DNA of 64,000 nucleotides. Origin: Enterobacter cloacae complex sp. ECNIH7 (lineage in GTDB: Bacteria; Pseudomonadota; Gammaproteobacteria; Enterobacterales; Enterobacteriaceae). A model generated the notes under the pieces. The model searched no databases and was not told where the DNA came from. It saw only the letters and a list, made by a program, of their open reading frames with translations. Location: the NCBI RefSeq assembly GCF_002208095.1, contig NZ_CP017990.1, positions 248,001-312,000 of the forward strand. The letters run 5' to 3'. Below are positions 14,866 through 29,487 of the stretch, piece after piece. Position 1 is the first letter of the stretch; each line of letters starts with the position of its first letter. A program made the position numbers and the translations under genes.

Positions 14866-15456
14866 ATGCTACAAAACCCGATTCACCTGCGCCTTGAGAA
14901 ACTTGAAAGCTGGCAGCACGTGACGTTTATGGCTTGCCTGTGCGAGCGCATGTATCCCAACTATGCCGCGTTCTGTAAGGAGACGGGCTTTGGTGATGGC
15001 CATATCTACCGCCGCATTCTGGATCTGATCTGGGAAACGCTGACGGTGAAAGACGCGAAGGTGAACTTCGACTCCCAGCTGGAAAAGCTGGAAGAGGCGA
15101 TTCCGGCTGCGGATGATTTTGACCTGTACGGTGTCTACCCGGCGATTGACGCCTGCGTGGCGTTAAGCGAACTGCTCCACTCCCGTCTGAGCGGTGAAAC
15201 GCTGGAGCACGCAATTGAAGTCAGTAAGGCATCTATTACGACCGTCGCGATGCTGGAAATGACCCAGGAAGGCCGCGAGATGACCGACGAAGAGCTGCGT
15301 GCAAACCCGGCGGTTGAGCAAGAATGGGACATTCAGTGGGAAATTTTCCGCCTGCTGGCAGAGTGTGAAGAACGCGATATTGAGCTGATAAAAGGGCTGC
15401 GCGCGGACTTACGAGAGGCTGGTGAGAGCAATATTGGTATAATTTTTAACCAATGA
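14866..15456 (+). CDS. yjaG: DUF416 family protein YjaG
   Basis: A 196-residue acidic, mostly helical protein of the DUF416 family, found at this position between nfi and hupA in many enterobacteria. Its function is unknown to me. No signal peptide or membrane segment is seen. The sequence MLQNPIHLRLEKLESWQHVTFMACLCERMYPNY is characteristic of the family. Synteny supports orthology with E. coli yjaG. Confidence 0.92.
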   Translation: MLQNPIHLRLEKLESWQHVTFMACLCERMYPNYAAFCKETGFGDGHIYRRILDLIWETLTVKDAKVNFDSQLEKLEEAIPAADDFDLYGVYPAIDACVALSELLHSRLSGETLEHAIEVSKASITTVAMLEMTQEGREMTDEELRANPAVEQEWDIQWEIFRLLAECEERDIELIKGLRADLREAGESNIGIIFNQ

Positions 15457-15642
15457 GACAATAAAACTTGAGATAACGCCCGTTTTGTCGCTCCTCGACT
15501 CTTCCCTTTCGCCCCTTGTCTGGTCTACATTTGGGGGGCGAAAAAAAGTGGCTATCGGTGCGTGTATGCAGGAGAGTGCTTTTTTGGCATTTTCGTCGCA
15601 CTCGATGCTTAGCAAGCGATAAACACATTGAAAGGATAACTT

Positions 15643-15915
15643 ATGAACAAGACTCAACTGATTGATGTAATTGCGGACAAGGCTGATCTGTCTAAAGTGC
15701 AGGCTAAAGCTGCTCTGGAATCTACCCTGGCTGCTATTACTGAGTCTCTGAAAGAAGGCGATGCTGTGCAACTGGTTGGTTTCGGTACCTTCAAAGTGAA
15801 CCACCGCGCTGAGCGTACTGGCCGCAACCCGCAGACCGGTAAAGAAATCAAAATCGCCGCAGCTAACGTGCCGGCATTTGTTTCTGGTAAAGCACTGAAA
15901 GACGCTGTTAAGTAA
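15643..15915 (+). CDS. hupA: DNA-binding protein HU-alpha
   Basis: A 90-residue histone-like protein that bends DNA and compacts the nucleoid, usually as a heterodimer with HupB. The DNA-binding arm [24 protein letters not shown] is intact. The 186 bases upstream carry no ORF and must hold the promoter. AAAGGAT precedes the ATG as Shine-Dalgarno. A terminator follows, which lies inside the next coding region. Confidence 0.98.
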   Translation: MNKTQLIDVIADKADLSKVQAKAALESTLAAITESLKEGDAVQLVGFGTFKVNHRAERTGRNPQTGKEIKIAAANVPAFVSGKALKDAVK

Positions 15916-15920
15916 GACGC

Positions 15921-16619
15921 GTGGCAGTGAACAGTTTTAGCGAAGGGGCGGTAACGCCCCTTTTGTCTTTCTGGCGTGGAACGCTCGCGCTGGCAGGCAT
16001 GCTGCTGTTGTCAGCCTGCAGCCACGACACCTCTCTGCCGCCGTTTACCGCCAGCGGTTACGCGGACAACCAGGGTGCGGTCAGGATCTGGCGCAAAGAT
16101 TCCGGCGGCGAAGTGCATCTGCTTTCTGCCTTCAGCCCGTGGCATAACGGCAATACGTCGACTGCGGAATATCGCTGGCAGGGAGATGACCTGTCGCTGA
16201 TTGAACTGAACGTCTACAGCAAGACCCCCGAACACGTGAAAGTGCGTTTTGACGACCATGGCGAGCTGAGCTTTATGCAGCGCGAAGTCAGCGGTCAAAA
16301 ACAGCAGCTTTCCAGCGATCAAATCGCCCTCTACCGCTATCGTGCCGAACAAATCCGCCAGACCAGCGATGCGCTTCGTCTGGGACGCGTTGTGCTGCGC
16401 CAGGGGCGCTGGCATGCCGATGGGATGGTGACAACCTGCGAAGGACAGACGGTCAAGCCTGAGCTCGAATCCTGGGCAACCGAACACATACAACGTCGTC
16501 AGCGTCATTCATCAATGGAGGTGAGTGTGGCGTGGCTGGAAGCGCCGGAAGGCTCTCAGCTGCTGCTGGTGGCGAACGAAGACTTCTGCACCTGGCAGCC
16601 GACGGAAAAAAGTTTTTGA
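15921..16619 (+). CDS. yjaH: DUF1481 lipoprotein YjaH
   Basis: A protein of 232 residues if read from the GTG at 15921 (230 from the GTG at 15927). A lipoprotein signal is visible: WRGTLALAGMLLLSAC, with the lipobox LSAC placing the lipidated Cys at residue 33. Starting at the first ATG (15999) would leave only six residues before that Cys and no signal, so an upstream GTG is preferred. The chosen start puts the hupA terminator inside the coding region. The function is unknown. In E. coli zraPSR follows, but here purD follows directly. Confidence 0.85.
   Translation: MAVNSFSEGAVTPLLSFWRGTLALAGMLLLSACSHDTSLPPFTASGYADNQGAVRIWRKDSGGEVHLLSAFSPWHNGNTSTAEYRWQGDDLSLIELNVYSKTPEHVKVRFDDHGELSFMQREVSGQKQQLSSDQIALYRYRAEQIRQTSDALRLGRVVLRQGRWHADGMVTTCEGQTVKPELESWATEHIQRRQRHSSMEVSVAWLEAPEGSQLLLVANEDFCTWQPTEKSF
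15943..15967 (+). terminator. hupA terminator inside the 5' end of yjaH
   Basis: GGGGCG-GTAA-CGCCCC is followed by TTTTGT. It lies 28 bases after the hupA stop and, if yjaH starts at a GTG, encodes part of its signal peptide. Confidence 0.85.
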
Positions 16620-16626
16620 TTTAAAT

Positions 16627-16664
16627 CCCCTCTCCCTTGAGGGAGAGGGTTAGGGTGAGCGGGA
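16627..16664. repeat. CCCTCTCCC-type palindromic repeat, copy 1
   Basis: CCCTCTCCC pairs with GGGAGAGGG and is followed by TTAGGGTGAG. It lies between the convergent yjaH and purD genes, where it could act as a bidirectional 3' structure. Related copies are at 29488, 31321, 52242/52291 and 62473. Confidence 0.85.
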
Positions 16665-16666
16665 AA

Positions 16667-17959
16667 TTACTCTCCCTGCTCACGCGCAATCGCGCGATAA
16701 CCGATATCCTGACGGCTAAAGCTGCCGTTCCAGTGAATATCCGCCATCAGCGCGTAGGCGCGTTTCTGCGCTTCTGCCACAGTATGGCCCAGCGCGGTTG
16801 CACACAGCACGCGTCCGCCGTTGGTGAGGACGCGATCGTCGTCAGCCAGCTTCGTACCCGCATGGAACACCTTCGCACCTTCAATCTCTTCCAGCGGCAG
16901 GCCGTGGATTTCATCCCCGGTGTTGTAGTTGCCCGGATAACCACCTGCAGCAATCACCACGCCCAGAGACGCACGCTCGTCCCACTCTGAGGTTTTCTCG
17001 TCGAGCTTGCCTTCGCAGGCTGCCAGACACAGTTCCACCAGATCGGATTTCATGCGCAGCATGATGGGCTGCGTTTCCGGATCGCCAAAGCGGCAGTTGA
17101 ATTCGATGACCTTAGGATTGCCCTGCTTGTCGATCATCAGACCCGCATAGAGGAAACCGGTGTAGGTGTTGCCTTCCGCCGCCATCCCTTTCACGGTTGG
17201 CCAAATGATGCGATCCATGGTGCGCTGGTGGACTTCGTCAGTCACTACCGGAGCAGGGGAGTAAGCGCCCATTCCGCCAGTATTCGGGCCGGTATCGCCA
17301 TTACCCACACGCTTGTGATCCTGGCTAGTGGCCATCGGCAGAACGTGCTCGCCGTCGACCATCACGATAAAGCTCGCTTCTTCACCGTCGAGGAACTCTT
17401 CGATCACGATGCGGTGGCCCGCATCGCCAAAGGCGTTGCCCGCCAGCATATCCTGAACCGCGGCTTCTGCTTCCTCGAGGGTCATCGCGACGATAACGCC
17501 TTTACCAGCAGCCAGACCGTCGGCCTTGATGACAATCGGCGCGCCTTTTTCACGCAGATAGGCCAGGGCTGGCTCCACTTCGGTGAAGTTCTGATATTCC
17601 GCCGTCGGGATGTTGTGACGCGCGAGGAAATCTTTGGTGAAGGCTTTGGAGCCTTCCAGCTGCGCGGCGCCTTCCGTTGGCCCGAAGATTGTCATGCCCG
17701 CCGCGCGGAACGCATCCACCACGCCAATCACCAGCGGCGCTTCCGGGCCGACGATGGTCAGATCGATTTTCTCGCTCTGGGCAAAGCTCAGCAGCGCAGG
17801 AATATCGGTTACGCCAATAGCCACGTTTTGCAGCGCGGGTTCCAGCGCGGTTCCGGCGTTGCCCGGTGCTACGAAGACTGTTTTCACCAGCGGAGACTGC
17901 GCCGCTTTCCACGCCAGAGCGTGCTCGCGTCCGCCGTTACCAATAACTAATACTTTCAT
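16667..17959 (-). CDS. purD: Phosphoribosylamine-glycine ligase
   Basis: A 430-residue ATP-grasp enzyme that joins phosphoribosylamine and glycine to give GAR, the second step of de novo purine synthesis. The N-terminal GNGGREHALAWK and the glycine-rich GLAAGKGVIVA loop of the ATP-grasp fold are intact. It lies 15 bases after purH and shares its PurR-controlled promoter. Confidence 0.98.
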   Translation of the reverse strand: MKVLVIGNGGREHALAWKAAQSPLVKTVFVAPGNAGTALEPALQNVAIGVTDIPALLSFAQSEKIDLTIVGPEAPLVIGVVDAFRAAGMTIFGPTEGAAQLEGSKAFTKDFLARHNIPTAEYQNFTEVEPALAYLREKGAPIVIKADGLAAGKGVIVAMTLEEAEAAVQDMLAGNAFGDAGHRIVIEEFLDGEEASFIVMVDGEHVLPMATSQDHKRVGNGDTGPNTGGMGAYSPAPVVTDEVHQRTMDRIIWPTVKGMAAEGNTYTGFLYAGLMIDKQGNPKVIEFNCRFGDPETQPIMLRMKSDLVELCLAACEGKLDEKTSEWDERASLGVVIAAGGYPGNYNTGDEIHGLPLEEIEGAKVFHAGTKLADDDRVLTNGGRVLCATALGHTVAEAQKRAYALMADIHWNGSFSRQDIGYRAIAREQGE

Positions 17960-17974
17960 TTTCTGCTCCGGGAA

Positions 17975-19564
17975 TTAATGGCGGAAGTGGCGCATGTCGG
18001 TGAAGATCATTGCAATGCCATGTTCGTCGGCAGCGGCAATCACTTCGTCGTCGCGAATTGAGCCGCCAGGCTGGATCACACAGGTGATGCCCACTGCAGC
18101 CGCCGCGTCGATACCGTCACGGAACGGGAAGAAGGCGTCAGAAGCCATGGCGGAGCCTTTTACTTCCAGACCTTCGTCACCTGCTTTAATGCCCGCGATT
18201 TTCGCGGAGTAAACGCGGCTCATCTGGCCTGCGCCTATCCCGATAGTCATGTTTTCTTTGGCGTAGACGATGGCGTTGGATTTGACGAACTTCGCGACCT
18301 TCCAGCAGAACAGAGCGTCACGCAGTTCCTGTTCGGTCGGTTGACGTTTGGTTACCACGCGCAGGTCGGCTTCTGTCACCATACCCAGATCGCGGTCCTG
18401 AACCAGCAGGCCGCCGTTCACACGCTTGAAGTCCAGGCCCGGCACGCGTTCTGCCCACTGGCCGCAAACCAGCACGCGTACGTTCTGTTTCGCCGCGGTG
18501 ATTTTCAGCGCCTCTTCGGATGCCGATGGCGCGATGATCACTTCAACGAACTGGCGGGAGATGATGGCCTGCGCGGTTTCAGCATCCAGCTCGCGGTTGA
18601 AGGCGATAATGCCGCCGAACGCGGAGGTCGGGTCGGTTTTGTAGGCGCGATCGTAGGCGTCCAGAATAGAGGTGCTTACCGCAACACCGCATGGGTTCGC
18701 ATGCTTGACGATAACGCAGGCCGGCTCGCTGAACTCTTTCACGCATTCCAGCGCGGCGTCGGTGTCAGCAATGTTGTTATAGGAGAGCGCTTTGCCCTGA
18801 ACCTGCTGAGCGGTCGCAACAGAGGCTTCTTTTACCTCTTCTTCTATATAGAAGGCTGCCTGCTGGTGGCTGTTCTCGCCGTAACGCATATCCTGCTTCT
18901 TAATGAAGTTCAGATTCAGGGTGCGCGGGAAACGGCCAGAAGGATTTTTGCTTTCACTGTGGTAAGCAGGCACCAGGCTACCGAAGTAGTTGGCGATCAT
19001 GCTGTCGTACGCCGCGGTGTGCTCGAAGGCTTTGATGGCGAGGTCGAAACGCGTTTCCAGAGTCAGTGACCCTTCGTTGGCATCCATCTCATTAATAATG
19101 GTTTCGTAATCGCTGCTCTTTACGACGATGGCCACATCTTTATGGTTCTTGGCCGCGGAGCGCACCATGGTTGGGCCGCCGATATCAATATTCTCTACGG
19201 CATCTTCCAGAGAACAGTTTTCGCGGGCTACGGTCTGGGCAAACGGGTAGAGGTTAACGACAACCATGTCGATTGGCGCGATGTCATACTGTTCCATAAT
19301 GGCGTCGTCCTGACCGCGACGGCCAAGAATACCACCGTGCACTTTCGGATGCAGGGTTTTGACGCGTCCATCCATCATTTCCGGGAAACCGGTGTAATCG
19401 GACACTTCGGTTACCGGCAGACCTTTATCTGCTAACAGGCGAGCGGTACCGCCTGTAGAAAGCAGCTCCACACCGCGTGCGGAAAGTGCCTGAGCGAATT
19501 CGACGATACCGGCTTTATCAGAAACACTGAGCAGAGCGCGGCGGACTGGACGACGTTGTTGCAT
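17975..19564 (-). CDS. purH: Bifunctional AICAR transformylase / IMP cyclohydrolase
   Basis: A 529-residue enzyme for the last two steps of IMP synthesis. The N-terminal MGS-like cyclohydrolase domain ([28 protein letters not shown]) is followed by the transformylase domain with KHANPCG. The start MQQRRPVRR at 19564 is chosen over an in-frame Met 7 codons upstream because it gives the family length. It is the first gene of purHD. Confidence 0.98.
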   Translation of the reverse strand: MQQRRPVRRALLSVSDKAGIVEFAQALSARGVELLSTGGTARLLADKGLPVTEVSDYTGFPEMMDGRVKTLHPKVHGGILGRRGQDDAIMEQYDIAPIDMVVVNLYPFAQTVARENCSLEDAVENIDIGGPTMVRSAAKNHKDVAIVVKSSDYETIINEMDANEGSLTLETRFDLAIKAFEHTAAYDSMIANYFGSLVPAYHSESKNPSGRFPRTLNLNFIKKQDMRYGENSHQQAAFYIEEEVKEASVATAQQVQGKALSYNNIADTDAALECVKEFSEPACVIVKHANPCGVAVSTSILDAYDRAYKTDPTSAFGGIIAFNRELDAETAQAIISRQFVEVIIAPSASEEALKITAAKQNVRVLVCGQWAERVPGLDFKRVNGGLLVQDRDLGMVTEADLRVVTKRQPTEQELRDALFCWKVAKFVKSNAIVYAKENMTIGIGAGQMSRVYSAKIAGIKAGDEGLEVKGSAMASDAFFPFRDGIDAAAAVGITCVIQPGGSIRDDEVIAAADEHGIAMIFTDMRHFRH

Positions 19565-19672
19565 GGTAAATCCCCTGGATTTCACGATTACAGAGAGCGT
19601 TAGATGAATTTTCCTGCGAAAAACTCATCTAACACACCTGACGGGGCATCCTTATTAAGCGCGAGCATTTTA

Positions 19673-19688
19673 ACGAAAACGTTTGCGC
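19673..19688 (-). promoter_or_regulatory. PurR box of purHD
   Basis: The 16-base site reads GCGCAAACGTTTTCGT on the minus strand and fits the PurR consensus ANGCAANCGNTTNCNT. It lies 109 bases upstream of the purH start, within the promoter. Repression in the presence of hypoxanthine or guanine is expected from the family. Confidence 0.9.
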
Positions 19689-19805
19689 AACGCTCGCACA
19701 TTTTCACTTTTTCGTATCATTGTGGATAAGTCTGTGTGTAAAAAGGTATAAGGCGGGGTTTTGCTGTGGAATGCAGCAGTCAGTCATTTTTCTGACATTT
19801 AGCGG

Positions 19806-19992
19806 TTGCGGCCTGCTGAGAACTCCCTATAATGCGCCTCCATCGACACGGCGGATGTGAATCACTTCACAAACAGCCCGGTCGGTTGAAGAGAAAAAAT
19901 CCTGAAATAACGGATTGACTCTGAAAGAGGAAAGCGTAATATACGCCACCTCGCAACGGTGAGCGAAAGCCGCGTTGCACTGCTCTTTAACA
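19806..19992 (+). promoter_or_regulatory. rRNA operon promoters P1 and P2 and leader boxA
   Basis: P1 has TTGCGG (19806-19811) and TATAAT (19828-19833) with a 16-base spacer and a GC-rich discriminator GCGCCTCC, the hallmark of stringently controlled rRNA promoters. P2 has TTGACT (19915-19920) and TAATAT (19937-19942). The leader carries a boxB-like GCAACG/CGTTGC hairpin and boxA TGCTCTTTAACA (19981-19992) for antitermination. About 110 bases of AT-rich sequence upstream would hold UP element and Fis sites, which I did not resolve. Confidence 0.92.
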
Positions 19993-20124
19993 ATTTATCA
20001 GACAATCTGTGTGGGCACTCAAAGTGACATGGATTCTTAACGTCGCAAGACGAAAAATGAATACCAAGTCTCTGAGTGAACATACGTAATTCATTACGAA
20101 GTTTAATTCACGAGCATCAAACTT

Positions 20125-21666
<1,542 letters not shown>

Positions 21667-21750
21667 CCTTAAAGAACCTGCCTTTGTAGTGTCCACACAG
21701 ATTGTCTGATGAAAAGTAAATAGCAAGGCGTCTTGCGATTGAGACTTTAC

Positions 21751-21826
21751 GTCCCCTTCGTCTAGAGGCCCAGGACACCGCCCTTTCACGGCGGTAACAG
21801 GGGTTCGAATCCCCTAGGGGACGCCA
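21751..21826 (+). tRNA. gltV: tRNA-Glu (anticodon TTC)
   Basis: A 76-base cloverleaf from GTCCCCTTCG to ACGCCA with the CCA encoded. The anticodon stem-loop is CCGCC-CTTTCAC-GGCGG with anticodon TTC. It is the only tRNA in the 16S-23S spacer, as in the E. coli rrnB/C/E/G type. The symbol follows E. coli rrnE by position. Confidence 0.98.
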
Positions 21827-21899
21827 CTTGCTGGTTCGTGAGTGAAAGTCACCGGCCGTCATATCTCAAAACTCATCTTCGGGTGACGTTTGAGATATT

Positions 21900-21912
21900 T
21901 GCTCTTTAAAAA
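21900..21912 (+). promoter_or_regulatory. Spacer boxA antitermination site
   Basis: TGCTCTTTAAAAA in the 16S-23S spacer matches the rrn boxA, the NusB/NusE binding site that renews antitermination before 23S. Confidence 0.8.
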
Positions 21913-22009
21913 TCTGGATCAAGCTGAAAATTGAAACGACACATCTTAAATGGTGTGTTCGAGTCTCTCAAATTTTCGCAATCAGAAGTGAAACATCTTC
22001 GGGTTGTGA

Positions 22010-24914
<2,905 letters not shown>

Positions 24915-24984
24915 ACAACGCCGAAGCTGTTTTGGCGAAGAGACAGAACAATCAAATTTCAGCCTGATACAGATTAACAGAATT

Positions 24985-25104
24985 TGCCTGGCGGCTTTAG
25001 CGCGGTGGTCCCACCTGACCCCATGCCGAACTCAGAAGTGAAACGCCGTAGCGCCGATGGTAGTGTGGGGTCTCCCCATGTGAGAGTAGGGAACTGCCAG
25101 GCAT
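24985..25104 (+). rRNA. rrf: 5S ribosomal RNA
   Basis: A 120-base gene from TGCCTGGCGGC to GAACTGCCAGGCAT, with paired ends. It is the last gene of the rRNA operon. Confidence 0.99.
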
Positions 25105-25114
25105 CAAATAGAAG

Positions 25115-25145
25115 AACCCCGTACCGAAAGGTGCGGGGTTTTTTG
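25115..25145 (+). terminator. rRNA operon terminator
   Basis: AACCCCG-TACCGAAAGGTG-CGGGGTT followed by T4 lies 10 bases after 5S. It is a strong intrinsic terminator. Confidence 0.95.
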
Positions 25146-25177
25146 CTTTGTGCGTCAGAAATCATGCCGAGTGGCTT

Positions 25178-25211
25178 TGTAGGCCCGGTAAGCGCAGCGC
25201 CATCGGGCAAG
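25178..25211. repeat. REP palindrome upstream of metA
   Basis: GGCCCGGTAAGCGCAGCGCC continues to ATCGGGC. It is one of five related REP copies in the window, the others being near 31380, 36240, 48547 and 59071. Confidence 0.85.
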
Positions 25212-25292
25212 TCAAACCGCACCATCCCCTCCTTGAAACTTTCTCACCTTCTGCTTGCGGACTCGACATTCAAACCATTTCTGGGTATCGTT

Positions 25293-25324
25293 AGCTGTCT
25301 GGATGTCTAAACGTTTATACGTAT
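25293..25324 (+). promoter_or_regulatory. Four tandem MetJ boxes upstream of metA
   Basis: Four contiguous 8-base units read AGCTGTCT, GGATGTCT, AAACGTTT and ATACGTAT. They fit the AGACGTCT met-box pattern with increasing divergence from the centre. They end 19 bases before the metA ATG. Binding of MetJ with S-adenosylmethionine would repress metA. Confidence 0.88.
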
Positions 25325-25343
25325 GCTGTGAGGATATAAAGTT

Positions 25344-26273
25344 ATGCCGATTCGGGTGCAGGACGAGCTACCAGCCGTCAATTTCTTGCGTGAAGAAAAC
25401 GTCTTCGTCATGACGGCTTCGCGTGCGACAGGTCAGGAAATTCGCCCGCTGAAGGTGCTTATTCTCAATCTGATGCCAAAAAAGATCGAAACAGAAAACC
25501 AGTTCCTGCGTCTTCTGTCGAACTCCCCGCTGCAGGTTGATATTCAGCTGCTGCGAATCGATGCCCGTGAGTCACGTAACACGCCTTCTGAGCATCTGAA
25601 CAACTTCTACTGTAACTTCGATGACATTCAGGGGGAAAACTTCGACGGACTGATCGTGACCGGTGCGCCGCTCGGTCTGGTTGAATTTAACGATGTCGCT
25701 TACTGGCCGCAGATCAAACAGGTTCTGGAGTGGGCAAAAGATCACGTTACCTCCACATTGTTTGTCTGTTGGGCGGTACAGGCCGCGCTGAATATTCTTT
25801 ATGGCATCCCCAAGCAAACCCGTACTGAAAAGCTCTCCGGCGTATACGAACATCACATTCTTCACCCGCACGCGTTGCTGACGCGCGGTTTCGATGACTC
25901 TTTCCTGGCCCCGCATTCTCGCTATGCCGATTTCCCGGCCCAGCTGATTCGTGATTACACCGATCTGGAGATCCTGGCCGAAACGGAAGATGGAGATGCT
26001 TATCTGTTTGCCAGCAAGGATAAACGCATTGCATTCGTGACCGGGCATCCTGAGTACGATCCGCATACCCTTGCGTCAGAGTATTTCCGTGATGTCGAAG
26101 CGGGTCTAAATCCGGATGTACCGTACAACTATTTCCCGAAAGACGACCCGCAAAACAAACCGAGAGCAACCTGGCGCAGCCACGGGAATTTGCTTTTCAC
26201 TAACTGGCTCAACTATTACGTCTACCAGATAACGCCATACGATCTGCGTCACATGAATCCGACGCTGGAGTAA
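25344..26273 (+). CDS. metA: Homoserine O-succinyltransferase
   Basis: A 309-residue enzyme that succinylates homoserine, the first committed step of methionine synthesis. The nucleophile Cys142 ([11 protein letters not shown]) and the His235/Glu237 pair (GHPEYDP) are in place. It is a single gene between the rRNA terminator and its own terminator, under MetJ boxes. The pathway product homocysteine is the substrate of metH, about 7 kb downstream. Confidence 0.98.
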   Translation: MPIRVQDELPAVNFLREENVFVMTASRATGQEIRPLKVLILNLMPKKIETENQFLRLLSNSPLQVDIQLLRIDARESRNTPSEHLNNFYCNFDDIQGENFDGLIVTGAPLGLVEFNDVAYWPQIKQVLEWAKDHVTSTLFVCWAVQAALNILYGIPKQTRTEKLSGVYEHHILHPHALLTRGFDDSFLAPHSRYADFPAQLIRDYTDLEILAETEDGDAYLFASKDKRIAFVTGHPEYDPHTLASEYFRDVEAGLNPDVPYNYFPKDDPQNKPRATWRSHGNLLFTNWLNYYVYQITPYDLRHMNPTLE

Positions 26274-26317
26274 TCTTCTGCACTAGACGATCCTAAAGCG
26301 TTTCAGCTATTCAAATC

Positions 26318-26341
26318 AGGCACCTTCGGGTGCCTTTTTTA
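26318..26341 (+). terminator. metA terminator
   Basis: AGGCACC-TTCG-GGTGCCT runs into a T6 tract 45 bases after the metA stop. Confidence 0.93.
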
Positions 26342-26416
26342 TTTTCGAAATGTCGCTCACCATTCAATAAAACTTTAATCCCAATAAAATCAGATAATTA
26401 ATTTTATATTTACATT

Positions 26417-26454
26417 AAAATGGAAATTGTTTTTGATTTTAGAAAAAATATAGA
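26417..26454 (+). promoter_or_regulatory. aceBAK promoter with IclR-like operator
   Basis: TTGTTT (26427-26432) and TATAGA (26449-26454) are 16 bases apart. The -35 region overlaps TGGAAATTGTTTTTGATTTT, which resembles the IclR site known upstream of E. coli aceB. The surrounding 120 bases are AT-rich with no gene. The repressor gene iclR lies at the far end of the operon. Confidence 0.65.
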
Positions 26455-26543
26455 TAGTCTTAATTCTGCTGAGCGAAAACTACCCAACGATCTTTCGTTC
26501 GCATCGGGGGCGTGATTTTGGATCTTTGATGAGGAGCAGAGTA

Positions 26544-28145
26544 ATGACTCAACAGGCAACGACGGTCGATGAACTGGCCTTTACCCAGCCGTATGGCGAA
26601 CAGGAACAGCAGGTTTTGACAGCGGAAGCGGTAGAATTTCTGACTGAACTGGTGACTCGCTTTACGCCGCAGCGTAATAAGCTGCTGGCGGCACGCATTC
26701 ATCAGCAGCAGGAAATTGACGATGGCAAGTTGCCTGGCTTCATTTCGGAAACCGCTTCCATTCGTCGCGGTGAGTGGAAAATCCGCGGCATCCCTGAAGA
26801 TTTACAGGATCGTCGCGTTGAGATCACCGGTCCGGTAGAGCGCAAAATGGTGATCAACGCCATGAACGCCAACGTTAAAGTCTTTATGGCCGATTTTGAA
26901 GACTCACTGGCGCCTGACTGGCGTAAGGTCATCGAGGGGCAGATCAACCTGCGCGACGCCGTGAACGGCACCATCAGCTATACCAACGAAGCCGGCAAAA
27001 TTTACCAGCTCAAACCGAACCCGGCGGTGCTGATCTGTCGCGTACGCGGCCTGCACCTGCCTGAAAAACATGTCACCTGGCGTGGGGAAGCCATTCCGGG
27101 CAGCCTGTTTGATTTCGCGCTTTATTTCTTCCATAACTACAAGAATCTGCTGGCAAAAGGCAGCGGCCCTTATTTCTATCTGCCAAAAACGCAGGCCTGG
27201 CAAGAAGCGGCCTGGTGGAGCGAAGTGTTCAGCTACGCGGAAGATCGTTTCAACCTGCCGCGCGGTACCATCAAGGCCACCCTGCTGATTGAAACGCTGC
27301 CTGCCGTGTTCCAGATGAATGAAATTCTGCACGCCCTGCGCGACCATATTGTCGGCCTGAACTGCGGACGCTGGGACTATATTTTCAGCTACATCAAAAC
27401 CCTGAAAAACTATCCCGATCGCGTACTGCCGGATCGCCAGGTCGTGACCATGGATAAACCGTTCCTGAGCGCCTACTCGCGTCTGCTGATCAAAACCTGC
27501 CACAAGCGCGGCGCCTTTGCGATGGGCGGCATGGCGGCTTTTATCCCGAGCAAAGACGCAGAGCGGAACAATCAGGTGCTCAACAAGGTGAAAGCCGATA
27601 AAGAGCTTGAAGCCCGTAACGGTCACGACGGCACGTGGATTGCCCATCCCGGCCTGGCCGATACGGCGATGGAGGTCTTCAACCGCGTTCTCGGCGACAA
27701 TAAAAATCAGCTGTTCGTCACGCGTGAAGACGATGCCCCAACGGCTGAAGAACAGCTGCTGGCACCGTGCGCGGGCGAGCGTACGGAAGAGGGCATGCGT
27801 GCCAATATCCGCGTCGCGGTCCAGTACATCGAAGCGTGGATCTCCGGCAACGGCTGCGTACCTATCTACGGCCTGATGGAAGATGCCGCGACGGCGGAGA
27901 TCTCACGTACCTCCATCTGGCAGTGGATCCACCATCAAAAAACGCTCAGCAACGGCAAGCCGGTGACCAAATCTCTGTTCCGCCAGATGCTGGCCGAAGA
28001 GATGCGGGTGATCCAGGACGAGCTGGGCGAACACCGCTTCAGCAGCGGACGTTTTGACGACGCTGCGCGCCTGATGGAGCAAATCACCACATCAGATGAC
28101 TTAATCGACTTCCTGACCCTGCCGGGCTACCGCTTCCTGGCGTAA
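26544..28145 (+). CDS. aceB: Malate synthase A
   Basis: A 533-residue enzyme that condenses glyoxylate with acetyl-CoA to malate, the second enzyme of the glyoxylate bypass. It matches the E. coli A-form along its length, including the [15 protein letters not shown] active-site segment. The start MTQQATT at 26544 is chosen over an in-frame Met 6 codons upstream because GAGGAGCAG lies just before it. First gene of aceBAK. Confidence 0.98.
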   Translation: MTQQATTVDELAFTQPYGEQEQQVLTAEAVEFLTELVTRFTPQRNKLLAARIHQQQEIDDGKLPGFISETASIRRGEWKIRGIPEDLQDRRVEITGPVERKMVINAMNANVKVFMADFEDSLAPDWRKVIEGQINLRDAVNGTISYTNEAGKIYQLKPNPAVLICRVRGLHLPEKHVTWRGEAIPGSLFDFALYFFHNYKNLLAKGSGPYFYLPKTQAWQEAAWWSEVFSYAEDRFNLPRGTIKATLLIETLPAVFQMNEILHALRDHIVGLNCGRWDYIFSYIKTLKNYPDRVLPDRQVVTMDKPFLSAYSRLLIKTCHKRGAFAMGGMAAFIPSKDAERNNQVLNKVKADKELEARNGHDGTWIAHPGLADTAMEVFNRVLGDNKNQLFVTREDDAPTAEEQLLAPCAGERTEEGMRANIRVAVQYIEAWISGNGCVPIYGLMEDAATAEISRTSIWQWIHHQKTLSNGKPVTKSLFRQMLAEEMRVIQDELGEHRFSSGRFDDAARLMEQITTSDDLIDFLTLPGYRFLA

Positions 28146-28176
28146 CTCACCGCATAACAATATGGAGCATCTGCAC

Positions 28177-29481
28177 ATGAAAACCCGTACCCAACAAATC
28201 GAAGAGTTAAAGAAAGAGTGGACACAACCTCGCTGGGAAGGCATCCGCCGTCCTTACAGCGCGGAGGAAGTGGTGAAATTACGCGGCTCGGTCAATCCGG
28301 AATGCACGCTGGCACAGAACGGTGCGGCGAAAATGTGGAAGCTGCTGCACGGTGGCTCTAAAAAGGGCTACATCAACAGCCTCGGCGCGCTGACCGGCGG
28401 TCAGGCGCTGCAGCAGGCGAAGGCCGGTATTGAAGCTATCTATCTTTCCGGCTGGCAGGTCGCAGCGGACGCCAACCTGGCATCCAGCATGTACCCGGAT
28501 CAGTCGCTCTATCCGGCTAACTCCGTGCCGTCGGTGGTGGATCGGATCAACAACACCTTCCGCCGTGCGGATCAGATCCAGTGGGCTGCCGGTATCGAAC
28601 CTGGCGATCCGCGCTTTACTGACTACTTCCTGCCGATCGTCGCGGATGCGGAAGCAGGCTTCGGCGGCGTGCTGAACGCCTTCGAGCTGATGAAATCGAT
28701 GATTGAGGCCGGTGCAGCGGCCGTTCACTTCGAAGATCAGCTGGCATCAGTGAAGAAATGCGGACACATGGGCGGTAAGGTGCTCGTTCCGACTCAGGAA
28801 GCGATTCAGAAGCTGGTTGCCGCGCGTCTGGCTGCTGACGTGCTCGGCGTGCCGACGCTGGTGATTGCCCGTACCGATGCGGACGCGGCGGACCTGATCA
28901 CCTCTGACTGCGACCCGTACGACAGCGAATTCATCACCGGCGAGCGTACCAGTGAAGGCTTCTACCGCACCCATGCCGGCATTGAACAGGCGATCAGCCG
29001 CGGCCTGGCGTATGCGCCTTATGCGGACCTGGTCTGGTGTGAAACCTCCACGCCGGATCTGGCGCTGGCAAAACGCTTTGCCGACGCCATCCACGCGAAG
29101 TATCCGGGCAAACTGCTGGCCTATAACTGCTCGCCGTCCTTCAACTGGCAGAAAAAGCTGGATGACAAAACCATCGCCAGCTTCCAGCAGCAGCTGTCCG
29201 ACATGGGCTACAAATACCAGTTCATTACCCTGGCAGGTATCCACAGCATGTGGTTCAACATGTTCGACCTGGCGCACGCCTATGCGCAGGGTGAGGGCAT
29301 GAAGCACTACGTTGAGAAGGTGCAGCAGCCGGAGTTTGCGGCGGGCAAAGACGGTTACACCTTCGTGTCTCACCAGCAGGAGGTGGGGACCGGCTACTTT
29401 GACAATGTGACCACGATTATTCAGGGCGGCACCTCCTCCGTCACTGCCTTAACGGGTTCAACGGAAGAAGCACAGTTCTAA
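28177..29481 (+). CDS. aceA: Isocitrate lyase
   Basis: A 434-residue enzyme that cleaves isocitrate to glyoxylate and succinate. The catalytic KKCGH motif is at 193-197 (Cys195). The start [10 protein letters not shown] at 28177 follows a GGAG Shine-Dalgarno and gives the family length. An in-frame Met at 28162 is less likely. It lies 31 bases after aceB and is separated from aceK by a palindromic repeat. Confidence 0.98.
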   Translation: MKTRTQQIEELKKEWTQPRWEGIRRPYSAEEVVKLRGSVNPECTLAQNGAAKMWKLLHGGSKKGYINSLGALTGGQALQQAKAGIEAIYLSGWQVAADANLASSMYPDQSLYPANSVPSVVDRINNTFRRADQIQWAAGIEPGDPRFTDYFLPIVADAEAGFGGVLNAFELMKSMIEAGAAAVHFEDQLASVKKCGHMGGKVLVPTQEAIQKLVAARLAADVLGVPTLVIARTDADAADLITSDCDPYDSEFITGERTSEGFYRTHAGIEQAISRGLAYAPYADLVWCETSTPDLALAKRFADAIHAKYPGKLLAYNCSPSFNWQKKLDDKTIASFQQQLSDMGYKYQFITLAGIHSMWFNMFDLAHAYAQGEGMKHYVEKVQQPEFAAGKDGYTFVSHQQEVGTGYFDNVTTIIQGGTSSVTALTGSTEEAQF

Positions 29482-29487
29482 ACTTTT

